A DNA stretch of 64,000 nt from Rhea pennata (taxonomy: Eukaryota; Chordata; Aves; Rheiformes; Rheidae). The notes beneath the pieces were generated by a model, which saw nothing but the letters and a program-made list of their open reading frames with translations, was not told the DNA's origin and searched no databases. The position numbers were made by a program, and so were the translations under genes. Every line of letters starts with the position of its first letter. The first letter of the stretch is position 1. This document shows positions 38,973 through 64,000 of this stretch, in pieces. The DNA lies in assembly GCF_028389875.1 (NCBI RefSeq), contig NC_084663.1, positions 95,717,190 to 95,781,189 on the forward strand, given 5' to 3'.

Positions 38973-41610
38973 GAGTTTCAAAAGAGCTTGTGAGCTGGGA
39001 ACATGCTTTTCAGGACTGCAGTGCTGGGTTACACTAGCAGACTTGGTGACATGTAATTGGCCTCCAGAAGGATGCCACTCTCATCTTGGGACTGGGATCT
39101 GCATGACTTCTAAGACATCAGTGTGTTTGATGGATCACAACTCCTTCTGTCTTCAGGTATAAATACTAAATGTCATGAGTTAAAACTATTCCTTGTCATT
39201 TCTGCTGGGTTTATTGTTTTTTTTTTCCATATGTTCACTAGTTGATGTTCTAATTAGATGCAGATAAAAAGCAGTGTTTCTTGTCCTTTGGTGAATGTGC
39301 AAGTTACCCAGGCAATGCTTTCCACTTAAGCTCTAGGCAAGTAATAGGGTTTGTATTTTGCTTAGCCATTGCTATATTCTTTTAATTAAAAATGATCAGT
39401 TGTCTTAGTATGCCACAAAAGTGACAAGGGAATTGGTGATGGACATTAGTAAAACAAAAATCAGCTGACCTACAGAAGTAACAACCTCAGTGCTGTATTT
39501 TTGTGGTATGAAAGATCAGTGCCTCAACAGTTTGCTTGTGTTAGTTGCTCTGAGGTCAAGAGTGTAATTCATAGAAATGCAAATATGAAGGATCATATCC
39601 TAAGTCTCTGAATCCACAGATTTTAACTTTTGGTGCTACTGTGTCATTGAAATCAACTAGTATTTTTTTAAAGCAACTCTTCTGACCATATTACAATATA
39701 AAATTGTTTAATTTTTGTAAAAGCCTTGGTTACTGTCTGTTTTGGGTTCTGAGCTGAAATTTACCCCTACTCAAGAGTTTGGCATGAGGCCAGCATAACA
39801 AATTCTCAGAAATAGACTTCATTGAAAATGTAAGTGGTCTATTGGACTTCTACCAGCTCTCTCTCTGCCCAGTGGTGAAGTTCACCTTGAAAGAATAAGC
39901 TTACCTTTGTAGATACAGTAGTCATCCTCTTTTTCTTTATTTCCTCTGAAAGTTCAAGGAGATTAACTTTGCAGGAGAGTTGTTACTGTAGTCAAGCTGG
40001 CATTTGAGTGTTGTTACCACAGATAAGAGCATTAAAAAAAAAAAAAAAACTCCAAGGTGATAGATTTTTAATGTGCTGTCGTTCAAACCCAGCCTACTTT
40101 ACAGTGTATTTGTGGCATAACAGTATTCATAATTACATCTTAGGGTTTGATTTTGTTGTGCTCTGTAGATACCCAAATTAGCTTGGATATTGGAAATGGT
40201 ACAGTTGCATTAAGGTTTCACACCATATAATCACACCACACCGTGTGTTGAGAAGTGTGTAGGCTTCGTGGATGTGCCGTTGTCCTCTGAAGGAGATCAA
40301 AGTTCTCAACTTTCATTTAAGTTTGCCACTCTTGGAAATCTCTGCAATTTACAGGATTTGGCTCTTTGACTGTCTATCTATTATAATCTCATGTAGCACC
40401 TTAAAGAGCCTTTCTTTGTTTTTTTGAGAGAGAAATTATTTCTGTCTGCAACAGTTGTTGAATCAGGCTCTGGAGGCAGCGGTTGGGCAGAAGGAACAAT
40501 GAGTTCTCTCTCTAGTGGCAGAGTGCTGGATTAGCATGTGTAAGACTAGGAAAAATTGGACTGCTATCTGGATAAAAACTATCACTTACTGAAAATGCTG
40601 AGACACTACAAATATTTTGTTATTTTACATTGTACCTCTTTTGCTGCAAAATTAGAGGAGAAACAGTTTCAATGTTGGAAGTGTCAAAGGATGATAATTT
40701 GATAAAAGTAATTTTTCAAGGAAGCCTGAGAAGCTTCTTGACATTTTCTCTGTTCATAGGGCTTAAAAAAATAAATGCATGAAGACTTGTTTTAAATAAT
40801 GCCTGGATCAGCTGTTGGCTTTTCTGACTTGCAGTTTGGTATATCCAAAATTGATTTTGTGAAGATACAGAAAAAAGTGTGCCAACATATACTCAGCTTT
40901 ATCCTATCACCTTTTGGGAAGCTTTGAAATACAAAAGATCATTTTCTGATGTTGTGAAATATATCTTGCATGTGTAGAAGATCAGTTGCCTAAATATAGC
41001 ATATAGAAATGATACAGAAAGTTTTGGATTAGTTTTTACAAGGTTAAAAGTAATTAGTTTGTACATACACAAAATATTTTTGTCTCAATCATTAAAAATA
41101 AATACAGGGAAAGGGATAATGAGGGTATACATTAGAAAAACACAGAGTTAAATTTGATGTGTGCTTAAAATATGACTTCTTTCAGTCCACACTGAACTCT
41201 CAAAGAATCACTTTATGGAAGTATCATAGTTTAATTTATGGTTTAATGTTTATTCTTGCTTGTCTGAATAGGACTTGAAGTAGGTAATGTTTTTCCTTGG
41301 ATGTGTATACACAACTCCTTTTGGAAATTTCATAAAGGAATCAGAAGGCCTAATATATGAAAATCTATGCCTGTAGCTTTCCTGTTACAAAATACATCTT
41401 CAGTACTTCCCTTCTGCAGAGCTTTATATTCAACAGAAGAAAGTGCTTACTGTTTATGGTTATTTGTCAGACAGTTGTCAGCTCTGCCATGAGTACAGTT
41501 AAGTGCTTCCTTATTTGCTTCAGTAAAATTAGTCAAGCTTAAATAGAGAGATCAGGCTATCTAAACTGATAAGCCAGCACAACTGGTTTTTGTCCAGAGT
41601 GAAATAGTGG

Positions 41611-41653
41611 GCATGCACACACACGCACGCGCGTGCGCACACACACGCACACA
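41611..41653. repeat. Alternating purine-pyrimidine CA/CG tract, 43 bp
   Basis: The stretch is a perfect purine/pyrimidine alternation mixing CA and CG steps (including GCACGCGCGTGCGC). It is a classical Z-DNA-prone composition, in the probable CEP97 3'UTR. Confidence 0.85.
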
Positions 41654-43055
41654 GAGCTTTGTGAGCTAGTGTGTGGCAGAAATGGCTCTGATACGTTCTG
41701 AAGGAGGAGACAAAGGGGAAGAGAGAGATGCATTTACGTTTTTTTTGTTGTTGCTTTTAGGTTTAGCCTTTATTGATGATAATATCAACTCTGTTATGAT
41801 TAGTAGTTCTTTTTTTTTTTTTCTCACAATTGTGTTATGGTTTACAGATGTCTCACTCTTCCATGTAATCAAGCATGCAGTTTTTCTACGTGTTTCTCTG
41901 TATGTAGAATTTGATAGACATTGTGGAGATAATAGTTTGAAAAAAAAAATAGAAGACTATCATGCAAGAAAGCCTGTTAACATTTTATATTTCAATTTCT
42001 TTTTTTTTTTTTTTTTTTTTTTTTTGTTTTTTTAAGGTACGAGGAGGACAGTGAGTCCTCTGTATGTTAGATAACCTTTCAAAAGAAAAAAAAACCAAGA
42101 AAATGCCTCATTAATGCAAATAGGTACATTTATTTTTCTGCTTTCTTCCATGAAGTGTGTTCAATGGTCACAACTCTATTCTTCCTGCCTAAAACTGTCA
42201 TTTAAATGATTGGGAGATTTAGCTGCTCAATGGATGCAGCAAACCTAACATATTACCATGGTGACTATGCCATATGGTGCTATTTTATAAACAAAGTAAG
42301 CATGTGTTGGAAGGACGGGATTTATAAAAGGTACAGAACATTGGCCTAAGTCTGCTTTTGTTTCCTTAAAGGAAGCAGATCCTAGTTGTGTGCTTATGAA
42401 CTGACTGTATAAATTGAGATTTTATCATATTTACATCTTCAAAAGAGTTCTTATTATCACAGACCAAGAAGGCATTAAGACTGCAAATTTGATTTTGTTG
42501 CTTCTAAAATCAAATAGCTTTCTGCAAATATTTGTGGAAGTCCTTGTTAAACTAAACTGTGGAAGTCTAAGAGTTTTATTTATAGTTAAGTTCCTTAAAT
42601 AAACAACCCCAAACTCTACTGCATGCATGCAACAACTTAAATAATGCACTTACAAACCAGTCTGTCTATATATATTAAAAAAAAAACAGGTTGTGTTTTG
42701 AGGGTTTTTTCCCCCTGAAATAATGTTGTATGTCATTGAGCTTGCAAGTTGTTCCTGATTTTTATGAATTTGTATATATTGTCTGAAGAATTCCAAGTTT
42801 TATTTCTAATTGTAGCAGGTTGTTTGAGGAGCAAAAATGAAAGATACATTCCTCTGAGACTACTTGGGTATATTTTACTGGACTTGAAGTTATAGTGTGT
42901 CTCTCACGAATGACGGTTTTTCCTGAGAGGATAGAATCATAGCATTTAGTGGAGACTCGCTGAATGACAACAAAATGTAAAAATGGTCAGTTTTCCTATT
43001 TTTAACTAGTGGAAAAGACTCTTTTTTTTTCCTTGTTATAGTAACTTTTTTGGTT

Positions 43056-43057
<2 letters not shown>

Positions 43058-43094
<37 letters not shown>
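43058..43094. repeat. T homopolymer, 37 bases
   Basis: Longest homopolymer in the window, in the probable CEP97 3'UTR (U37 in the RNA). Confidence 0.9.
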
Positions 43095-43699
43095 CTTGAG
43101 GACTGTGCCACCCAAATAAATGAACATCAAGCTCTGCTAAAATATTTCAAAAAGTCTTATTTTGTAGTTACAGGTTATTTTCCCAGTGTGGCTTTCCAGG
43201 ACAAGTTATTGCAAAAAAAGTCACTTTTTTCTAGATGCCTGCCTTGATAGTCAGGACTTTTTGGGTCTATTTTTAAATGCTCTCTTTGTTCTGATAATAG
43301 AAAAGCACAGGATCCTTTACTTGGAAAACCATAGAACAGTATTTATCAGGAAAGATGCTTTACCTCTTGGAAAGTGCCATGTCAGATTTTATTGTATAAA
43401 TTAAGAGCTCTTGATAAGAAACTTCTTTTACAACTTCATTACATTTATAAATACATGGGCCAAATTCACTTGTAGTGAAATTCTACTGAACTAAATTTTA
43501 TCGAGTTTTTGACAGTAGTATTCTACCTCTAAACTAGAATCTGAAAAAAGAACAATTAGGCCTTGATTTGTCTTTCTACTTCTGTTTTCTTTGAAGAATG
43601 GTGGGTGGTTAAACTGGTACAGTTCATGTATTTCCTATGATTGTTTACACTTCTGAATTTATTGTTTATTTTGTTTGTACTTCTGAGTTTTGAATTTTA

Positions 43700-43705
43700 A
43701 ATAAA
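43700..43705 (+). terminator. CEP97: Candidate distal CEP97 polyadenylation signal
   Basis: AATAAA is preceded by TTTGTAC and followed by TTTGTACATTTATTG. This is the UGUA plus hexamer plus U/GU-rich arrangement of a strong vertebrate poly(A) site. Confidence 0.55.
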
Positions 43706-43725
43706 TTATTTGTACATTTATTGAA

Positions 43726-46700
43726 AATGATAGTTTGTACTTGATCCTGACTCTTAGCTAATAGTCATTGTTTTACAATTGGAAGACTCTTTTGGAGACA
43801 TGCAGTTTATAAATACAAAACAACGATGGAAGGTAAGGATTAACATTTGTGACTTTGTACAGCTGAGGCACCTGATGGCCCATTCTTTCAGTGCTAGAGA
43901 CGGATTGAGTAGGATACTCTAAAGTTATGCACCAATTTATTAGTGTAACACCCTGGAATTGAGATTCTTGACTGATAGCATTTTGTTTCAGGCACTGGCC
44001 CTCTTTTTCATGTTGTTACTTCCCTGTTATGTTTAAAATAGAAGATGTGGCAGCATTCCATACAGAGCTTTGTAGAAAAAGAATTAAGGCTATGGGCTTA
44101 TCAAGAGAAATAGAATTGCAAACTACATTTTTCCCTTTTCTAGTACTTACGTGTGGTCAGATACCTGCTATGTGATTAAATAAAGATTACTTAATCTTCT
44201 TTCGGATTTTACCAGACAAATCAGTTCAGTCTAGCTGCTCAGTCAGGTATAAAAATCATGTTTTACTACTACAAGACAGTCATCCCAAAGGTAAAAAACA
44301 AAAATAACTTTTTTTGCTCAACTCTTACTTCACACAGAGATTAGCAGGGATTTTTATTCTTTGCTATGTTTTTCTACTTCATTACAACAAAGAAATTAGC
44401 TGGGAATTTCAAGCAAGATTTCTATAAAAATACTGTGAAAGATGGAAATGGACAGTCACTTCTCTTCAAGATTCAAGTAATGCTGTTTTCTCTGGGAGTA
44501 GAGTTAACACTTTAAAGCTGCGTTATTGAATTTAAATGTTTAAATGTGTAACAGGGAGAGTATGCTTAATGCTTAAAGTGCTCAAGCTGAAAGTCACTCT
44601 TGTCCTTGCTTTTAGATTCATGTTTGTAGTAGGATCTGACATTCAAATCTTCAGCTAGAGTTGGAAAATACACGGTTAAATATCTGTGGTGAGCAGACCC
44701 GATTTTGATCAAGTGGATATAGTTACTCTGAATTTAATGAACTAAATTACTTATGCTTGCTAGAAGCTGAGTTTTCTTCTTTGTTTATGACAGTGTGGTT
44801 TGATAAATTCCTATTAATCCTGTATGAACTTATGACCAGATAGTAGGTATTTTTTTCCTCCCTTCACTCAGGTCTTACGGTGTGAGAACTAATTTCGCTA
44901 TTGACATGGCTTTAACAGTGAAAAACACTATGTCTAACTATATTTTGCTTCAGTACATTTCAAGCCATAATACTGCATTTATGAAGGATGTGCTGTGATG
45001 CAGTGCATTCACTTTGGGTATAGGTAGAAAGAAATACTACTTTGGCCTGTGAAGGACAGCACTTAGAGATCTTAACCGATCTTGCTATACGGACTTGCTT
45101 AACTTTATCAGTGTCAGTGATGAAAGTCTTATTCTCTATCCATAGCTAGACACAGTTTTTGCCTATATGCAAGGTATTTTCAGTCATGACCCTGAGGATA
45201 CTTTGTCACCACTTCCTGCTGGGTCTGGCAAGGTGGATGACTCCTGTAACTCTTGCAAGCAATCTCACGTGTTCCTTAGCCTAGGAGCGTCAAGACCAAC
45301 AGAGTTAACATGCCACCCTGGATGACTATGCCTCATGTTCCAGCTGGACACTCCTTGAATGTTGCTAGATGTTGTTTTAGGTATAGCCTTTGTTATTTCT
45401 GGCAAAATGTGTGAATATGAGGGCTTTGACACTGCTCAAGTCTGTCCCCTTCTGCCTTGCCAAGATCATATTTTCCAGCTCTTTCTTTACATGCAAGATG
45501 ACAATGACCAAGGAAAGGGCAAAAAAAAATGTACAGAATGTCCAAGTGAAACAAGGGTCACAGGCTTAGACTTCCACAACTCCTTGATTTGTCTGTGAAA
45601 AATGGGAAGTCCAAGTGATGCCCTGGAACAACTAAAATCTCTGTGTGTTGTGCTGAAATTCTCCTCCAAATGGATTGAAAATAATACACCATTACAAGAA
45701 CCTACAGCTATTTACAGGAGAACAATTCTGATACAGTGTAAGGTTGTGGAGAATGGTAGTCTAACTGTGAGGGATGTAGCAGTCGTCCTGATGTCTTTTC
45801 TTGTCCATTTTTGTTATACTAGCTGAAGTTCTCCCTTTCCTTGAGAACATGAAGTATATTTTCTGGTATAGGAAGTGTATGGAAAATGAGCTGAGGATGT
45901 TATCTGCTTCTTGAGTGTGAAGAGACTGTGGGACCTGAGGAAAAACAGGAGATACTGAGAACCTTCTACAGACTGAACTGTCTCTTCTTCCATCACTAGT
46001 TCCTACAGCCTCTTTAGTTTGAAGTTAATGCAAATGTGTGTGCTGTCAGAGCAGAGACAGAGTATTTCAAGATCCAATCCTCAGCTGTCTTGTAGTGCTG
46101 AGTGCTTCAGGGTAGAGTTTGTTCACTTGTCTTCTCATCATTGCAGCCTGCTTGTTCCTGATTTCCACAATTTCTGCAGCAGATTGCTGTCCCTTTGGTC
46201 CTTGCTTCTCTAGCTTTACTCACATGCACTGAGTCTTAAGCATCTGAAGTAGCTATCATTTTGCTAGCAGGACATAAGGTATCTTTCTTGCTTGCTATTC
46301 AAGATTCATAGTTACCTGATGCTCTCCCTTCTTTGGTTTAGCAATGTTGATGCTAAGTTCTGTGTATATGCTTGGGCAGCCTTTGGCTGAAATGGTTGTG
46401 GCCAAACCCCTTGTGTGGTGGAGAAGGGCTGAGAAGGACTTGTGTTAGTCCCAAGGGGGAGCAAAACTGCCTGGGGCAATGGGAAGCTGTGTTTCCGCAT
46501 GTTCCTGGAACAGAAAATAGGGAGTGGTTGACTGAGGGAGGATCAGCAGTAGATTTGCTGGTACAGAAGGGAAGTACAAAGGCTGTTCGGTGCCAAAAGG
46601 TAGCTTCTCTGTTGGCTTTGAATTGGAATGTAGTCGAGGTGTGGCATGTCATGTGCACCTCACCAGAGCCATTGATGTTCGAATAAATTAAAAACAAGTA

Positions 46701-47270
46701 GCCTTTCCCCAGGTCACTGCACTTTGATGGATGTGATGAAATGACAGCGAGGCTGGGCTGGGGTTTAGGGCTGCATTGGGGAGCTCCTGACACAGAGGCC
46801 CTGAGCAGAGCTGGCACCCAGGAGCGCTGCTCTCCCACGGATGGCAGGATGGGGGTTTAGGGGAGCAAGGCCCCTGCATTGCTGATTTAAGACAGGCACA
46901 GAGGAGAAGTTGCCACAAAGCGCTAGGTTATCTGCAGCCCGTCACTCCGCTCTGTGTGGCAGATGAGGCTGTGCAACATTTCTGAGCCTTCTTTTATCTT
47001 CTGTGGGGGGCAGGTGTTCAAACACTTTGTTTATGGATTCTTTATACACAGGAACTTGCCACGTTAGAGATTACGAAAACACGTTAGGCTTTTTTAGTAG
47101 AACTTCATCAAGACTGCGATAATTTCCTGAGAATTTATGAAGCGAGTGTGGGGAACGTGATTCCCTTCTCATCCCTGAAGGATGGTAGAGTTTTCCTCTG
47201 GGAGAAAAAAAAAAAAAAAAAAAAAAAAGCACTACTTTTGTCATCAGTGCCGTGTTTCCCCTTCCAGTTC
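43726..47270. other. Spacer between CEP97 and NXPE3
   Basis: No supported exon on either strand. It is AT-rich up to about 45100. It becomes more GC-balanced from about 46350 to 46930, with a longer open frame on each strand that matches nothing I recognise. A 24-base A run at 47205-47228 marks the edge of the NXPE3 island. Confidence 0.65.
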
Positions 47271-47990
47271 TGTTACAGAAACGGGCTGCTGCCTCGCACG
47301 TAACAAACGCATCGGCTTGTCGGTTTTCCGCTCCGACTCCCTGGGCAGCGGGCAAGGCTCCCCCGGCCGGCGGTGCCGTGCGGACGGCGGGGCGCGGCGG
47401 CGACCGTTGCCGGGCGCGAGCGGGTAGCCGTTGCTGGGCGTGACGTGGGGGCGGCCGTTAGCGGGCGGGGCGGGTATGGGCGGTGCCGGGGGGGTGGTGC
47501 GATGGCCGCGGCGGTTGGTGCCGGGGGCGGGGGAAAGGCGGGCCGAGGGATAAATGGCGAGCCGCCGGCGGGCTAGGGGCGAGCGTGGGTCTGCCTGGCC
47601 CCGGGGGACGGACGGCACCCCGGCTGCGGTGAGGGGGAAGGCGGCGGGGCTTGCGGGAGGGAAGCTGGCAGGGGGCGCGGGGCCGAGAGTGGAGCCGGAG
47701 CCGCGCTGAGGAGGGGGCGGCAGCGGGGCCGGGGCCGTTGCGACGAGGCCCGGCGGCCTCGGGGGTTGGGGCTGGGGATGGCGGGCGGCAGCGGCGCGTT
47801 TTGTGCGTCGCTCGGTTTTTATCTCAGCAGCGGCTGAAGGCGCTTTGTGGTGGCGCGGCCGTTATCCCGCGGGACGCGAGCTGCTGCGGCAGCCAGCGCC
47901 TGGGCGGCCCCGCGGTGTGCGCGCCGCCAGCGCCGGGGGGCTGCAGAGCTGCCGCCGGCGGTGCGTGCCGGATCGGAAGAGGAGGGTAAC
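47270..47990 (+). promoter_or_regulatory. NXPE3: CpG island and probable NXPE3 promoter/first non-coding exon
   Basis: A dense CpG block with several GGGCGG Sp1-type boxes, an ATF/CRE-like TGACGTGG (47441-47448) and a weak ATAAATGGCG element near 47550. The plus strand then offers good donors at CTGCG/GTGAGG (about 47630) and at CAGGAG/GTGAGC (48261/48262). Both are candidates for the end of a 5'UTR exon. The island lies between the CEP97 end and the first NXPE3 coding exon, as in other vertebrates. Confidence 0.75.
47404..47475. repeat. Degenerate GC minisatellite, three units
   Basis: CCGTTGCCGGGCGCGAG (47404), CCGTTGCTGGGCGTGAC (47428) and CCGTTAGCGGGCGGG (47455) are three related copies spaced 24 and 27 bp apart. 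They lie in the NXPE3 CpG island. Confidence 0.6.
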
Positions 47991-50896
47991 AAGTGGGTTT
48001 GCCTTAAAAATTAAACTGTCAGTAGCTGTACTTCCTGCTTGCTTTTCTTCCCGTCCCTGACTTGCGGGTATAAGCTCTTTAAACGTGAGGTTAGACAGTT
48101 TTTTTTCACAACATGCACAACAAGCAGGCGCGTTTGCCCAGGCTAAGGCTGGTGCAAGAAGCTGCAGCCAAGGCGAGCCCCTGAAAAGGCTCTGTGGCGA
48201 CCTCTGGATTCCCGCTTACCGGGGGCAGAGTGAGGGGTTTGATATCTCGGCTATGCAGGAGGTGAGCGTGGGTTAGAAAAAAAAACTGTAGCAAACGTGC
48301 TGTTGTGTAACTAGAGCCACGCAGACGTCTAGCATGGATATGTTGTGCCTCTATGAAGTGGTTTTGCCCCAGTAAATCACAAGAGTCAGTGGTTCGTCTG
48401 CCTTAGGGAATTGCACGCGAGGTTTTTCAAGTAGCTACACTAATACATGCTCTTCTAATATTACTGGCTTGGAGAAATATTAGGATAGAGAGCTGACCAC
48501 ATTTAATGGTTTAAAAATAAAAGTCCCATAGTTGGGCATCAGAGGACTTGAAGACGGTTCATAAAAATGTCACCAAGCTGTTTTTCTGGTTTTAACCTTG
48601 GACAAGATAGATAATAACTTGAAGTAAAACAAAGCTGAGAGGAATAATACTTCACTTTTGAATTTTCTGCTATGTATTGTGTACAATTTAAGTCAACATT
48701 TTTTTTTCCCTAACCCTAGATTATTATAAAACAATAAAATTAACTTTGCAGTTAAGGAATTTTAAATGCTGCATTACTTTGTGGCACTGCAACAAACCAC
48801 CTATATATCCAGTATAATGACTTTTTTTGCTGTATTGTTACCAAGGTTATTTTCTGCCTTTTATGTGGATGGCTTCAGAGAATGCTCCAAAGATAGGATA
48901 AGAATTGAAGGCTTTTTGATATGCTTATGTGCTACCATCATATGAAAAATGAACTAGACCTATTATTATTCATGGGTAATGAAACTGAAGTGTGTTAAGG
49001 CCTTAGTTTTTTTTTTTTTTTTTTTTTTTTTTTAGTAATTATGTGTTCTAGAATACATGGGTCACAAATATAGAGACTATTGAATAACAATAAACTGTCA
49101 GTAACAGAGCTATATTCTGTCATACATGAAACTCTGTTTATGATATTTGGTGGTTATAGTTGATCCAGACAGCATTTGGAGGAAGTAATGAAAATATATG
49201 GAGGTAGTCTGACTGTATTTTCTAGGTGTACAGAGTGGCTTTATATTAATTTTCAACATCTTGGTCTTTCCAGTGATTTGAAGGGAATTCTCGGGTCAGA
49301 GAGAAAAAAACCTTGTTTTTTCTAGAATGTATTTTTCCTGTTACTCAAATAGTTATATATGGCCCTAAGTTAGCATATTAACTAGAGCTTGAAACACTAA
49401 CTGATGACTATATCTAAGTATATTAATGTTTTTTATGAATTTAATATTAGTAGTTAATGCAAAACTGTTCCAGCAGAGTCATATTTTGTTGCATTCTATC
49501 ATTTTAACACTTATTTTAATGGGTGTCTTGTTCTTACAATGCATATTCCTCAGTCAGAAATACAATTTCTGTAATTCTCTGCAAAACAGTTGAAGTGATA
49601 ATTCATGTAATCCTTACAAAGCAGTTCCATGTACAGTCTATTTTGAAACTGTTCTGGTTATATTGGTAATATTTCTCAGTTTTCTATTTCATGCACATCT
49701 TATGCCTGACTTTTATTAGCTAATTTTTTCTATCGGTGTTTAACATATCATGTCTAATCTAAGTCCAGGCAATATTCTTCATATAGTCTTAATAAATTGT
49801 ATAACTTCTTAGTCAAAGTTTATCTTTTCATTTGATTATGTTGATGTACTTGATAGATGTTTGTATGACTAATGCTGCATTGAGCATATTAAGTTTGAAG
49901 AGACTGTTGTTTTCTGACTTGCTCAATCTGTTGTCTATTTCCAAGTTTAGAACTTCTCCTTCTGCAAGAATGGTATGTCTAATGCTTGCAAAAATGACTG
50001 CCTTGAAATAGTCTCTTAAAGAGGGAAGATAAAGGGTCAAACTGAAGAAGCATCAAGCAGTGAGAACAGTTTTTCAACAGTTTTCAAGTCCATGGTTTTG
50101 TAACAGATCATCTGTCAAACAACATCAAGGAAACAGTATATTTCATGAAAGTTAAGTCTGATAGAACATGACTATTCTACTTTATTAGGCAACCTTGCAC
50201 GCTTCTGTAAGTTTTTTTTTGTTTGTTTTTTTTTTTCTTACTATTAGAGCTATGTAAGAATAAGTGATGTGAAAAGAATGATAGCAAATTAGAGAGGATA
50301 TAGTTTAATATTAGAGGATTTCTGAAGTTTTAATTCAGTCAGTCATTCAGTGTGTCCAACTCTGGTAGACATCTCTTGGTTAACTGGTAGATGTTAGATA
50401 TTTCCTTTCCTCTCTCTGGCAGAAAGCTGGAGAAAGCACCTTTTATGTCAGTTACTGGACTTGCTTCGTACCTTAATCCTTACTAGCAACTTACTGGAAT
50501 CTATAATCAGGTAAATATGGAGATGCCCAGCACTACTAGCTCTTGTTAAAACTCTTGGGTTTGTGATGTCAGGATGGTGATAGTGTGATTCAGCTAAAGG
50601 ATAAATGGCATGTTTTTTCACAGTTGTAAGAAAGGAGTCTTGTACACTTTTGCTTTTTTTATATTAAATATGGGTGTGACTGGCTTTATGATAAGCTTCT
50701 GCCACGATCTACCCAAGAAAATTAAGGAATGTAACTGATAGTACTTAATGCCAAAACATCTATTTCAACTGAACAAGTTTATTGTATCATTTTTTACTAC
50801 AATGCAAAGTTCAGAGGTTAATACTTTCAATGTTAAAGTCAACTTTTTCTAATATGTTTTGGGGACTTCATATAATCTTTGAAAATGCATTTGCAG
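47991..50896 (+). other. NXPE3: Probable NXPE3 intron/5' non-coding region
   Basis: AT-rich after the island, with a T run at 49007-49033. No coding exon is recognisable. One or more untranslated exons could be hidden; the best donor is at 48262. Confidence 0.55.
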
Positions 50897-51013
50897 GTAT
50901 GAAGTGGAAGTCAAATGAATTCTGTGTGCTACAGAGACACAATGACATTCATGTTTGTGGTGAATGGAAATCATGGCAACATCTAACATGGGAGAGAAAG
51001 ACATGAGTGGACA
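50897..51013 (+). other. NXPE3: NXPE3 5'UTR segment with upstream AUGs
   Basis: Sequence between the acceptor-like TTTGCAG (ending 50896) and the NXPE3 ATG. It contains four upstream ATGs: one opens a reading frame at 50899-51006. Three more, in a second frame (50973, 50988, 51003), run past the NXPE3 start to a TAG at 51102-51104. The exon start is inferred, not proven. Confidence 0.45.
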
Positions 51014-63595
<12,582 letters not shown>

Positions 63596-64000
63596 GTTAT
63601 TTTTTTTATTTGGTTTTGTCCTTGTAAGGCATTTGCAGAGCTTTATTTCTTACATCTCAGATGCAGAGCTTGTCTTTTTGAATGCTAATGGCAAAATAAA
63701 GGAAGAGGAAAGTCAAAACATCAAAGGTGCTGGCAGGAAGGCAGTCGGTCGTATTTTTGAGCGGATATTGTAAATGTATGCTCAACTGCTTTGGAAAGAG
63801 GGCCCCAACTTAACTGCAAAGCTGTCATTATAAAAAGTGCCATCAGTGAAGGAGGCTGCTGTTAGCACTGTGAGCTAGCCTGCCACCAGGTGGCACACGG
63901 TACCTGTGTAAGGCCTTGCAGGAGCTCCAAAACACAGTAACTTTGGAGCAAAGTAGTAATTGACTTGTGTTAATGTTGGCTGGTTTGGGGCTCTTTCTTC
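63596..64000 (+). other. NXPE3: Start of an NXPE3 intron
   Basis: Non-coding sequence after the donor at 63596. The next NXPE3 exon (human counterpart DLVEFNLGSPKNVG) is not in the window. Confidence 0.8.
63881..63896. promoter_or_regulatory. CTCF-like motif in NXPE3 intron 4
   Basis: TGCCACCAGGTGGCAC resembles the CTCF core CCACNAGGNGGCAG. The similarity is good over about 12 positions but untested. Confidence 0.35.

Larger units (their letters stand above)
38223..43725 (+). other. CEP97: Probable long CEP97 3'UTR
   Basis: No exon-like sequence follows the stop for 9 kb. Several AATAAA hexamers occur (38221, 38493, 38967 and others). The best terminal one is at 43700-43705: it follows two TGTAC motifs and is followed by TGTACATTTATTG and a GT-rich stretch. 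The exact end, and whether shorter isoforms dominate, cannot be settled from sequence. The segment holds T runs at 42000-42025 and 43058-43094, an A run at 40034-40049 and an alternating CA/CG tract at 41611-41653. Confidence 0.5.

Noticed and set aside
46353-46838. 161-codon minus-strand open frame in the spacer
   Set aside because: Pro/Ser/His-rich translation with no family resemblance and overlapping open frames on the other strand. Kept only as an unexplained block.
47244-47618. Open frames in the NXPE3 CpG island
   Set aside because: GC-driven chance frames. The Pro/Asn-Gly repeat seen on the minus strand is the reading of the minisatellite.

Overview
This is a vertebrate nuclear window, almost certainly from a bird. 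It holds four protein genes with long AT-rich introns and GT-AG splice sites. Three CpG-dense promoter islands are visible, along with CR1-type LINE fragments of the kind typical of avian genomes. The gene order ZBTB11 (-), RPL24 (-), CEP97 (+), NXPE3 (+) matches the conserved block on human 3q12.3. All exon boundaries were worked out by hand from splice motifs, reading phase and remembered similarity to the vertebrate orthologues. No alignment or search was run.

Region 1 (1-17500, minus strand): ZBTB11, eleven coding exons, 1048 codons plus stop in perfect phase. It encodes an integrase-like HHCC zinc module, a BTB domain and twelve C2H2 zinc fingers. The 5' end lies in a CpG island with YY1-type sites. 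Only the first part of the 3'UTR is in the window.

Region 2 (17500-20460): gene-free spacer with one CR1 3' fragment.

Region 3 (20460-24420): RPL24 on the minus strand, six coding exons, 157 residues. It shares a CpG-island promoter, head to head, with CEP97; the two start codons are 348 bp apart.

Region 4 (24420 to about 43730): CEP97 on the plus strand, eleven coding exons, 866 residues, with a probable 3'UTR of up to 5.5 kb.

Region 5 (about 43730-47270): gene-free spacer.

Region 6 (47270-64000): NXPE3 on the plus strand. A CpG island is followed by at least one probable 5'UTR segment rich in upstream AUGs, then four coding exons (378 codons). The gene runs off the right edge; about 180 C-terminal residues are missing.

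The genes do not form an operon or pathway. ZBTB11 is a nuclear transcription factor, RPL24 a large-subunit ribosomal protein, CEP97 a centriole cap protein that restrains ciliogenesis, and NXPE3 a secretory-pathway membrane protein. The one clear regulatory link is the bidirectional RPL24/CEP97 promoter. I found no previously undescribed biological system. The most interesting items are the integrase-derived module of ZBTB11, a perfect RFX-type X-box palindrome in CEP97 intron 2, a convergent pair of ZNF143-like sites beside the bidirectional promoter, overlapping uORFs at the NXPE3 start, and a strong strand bias of long T homopolymers.
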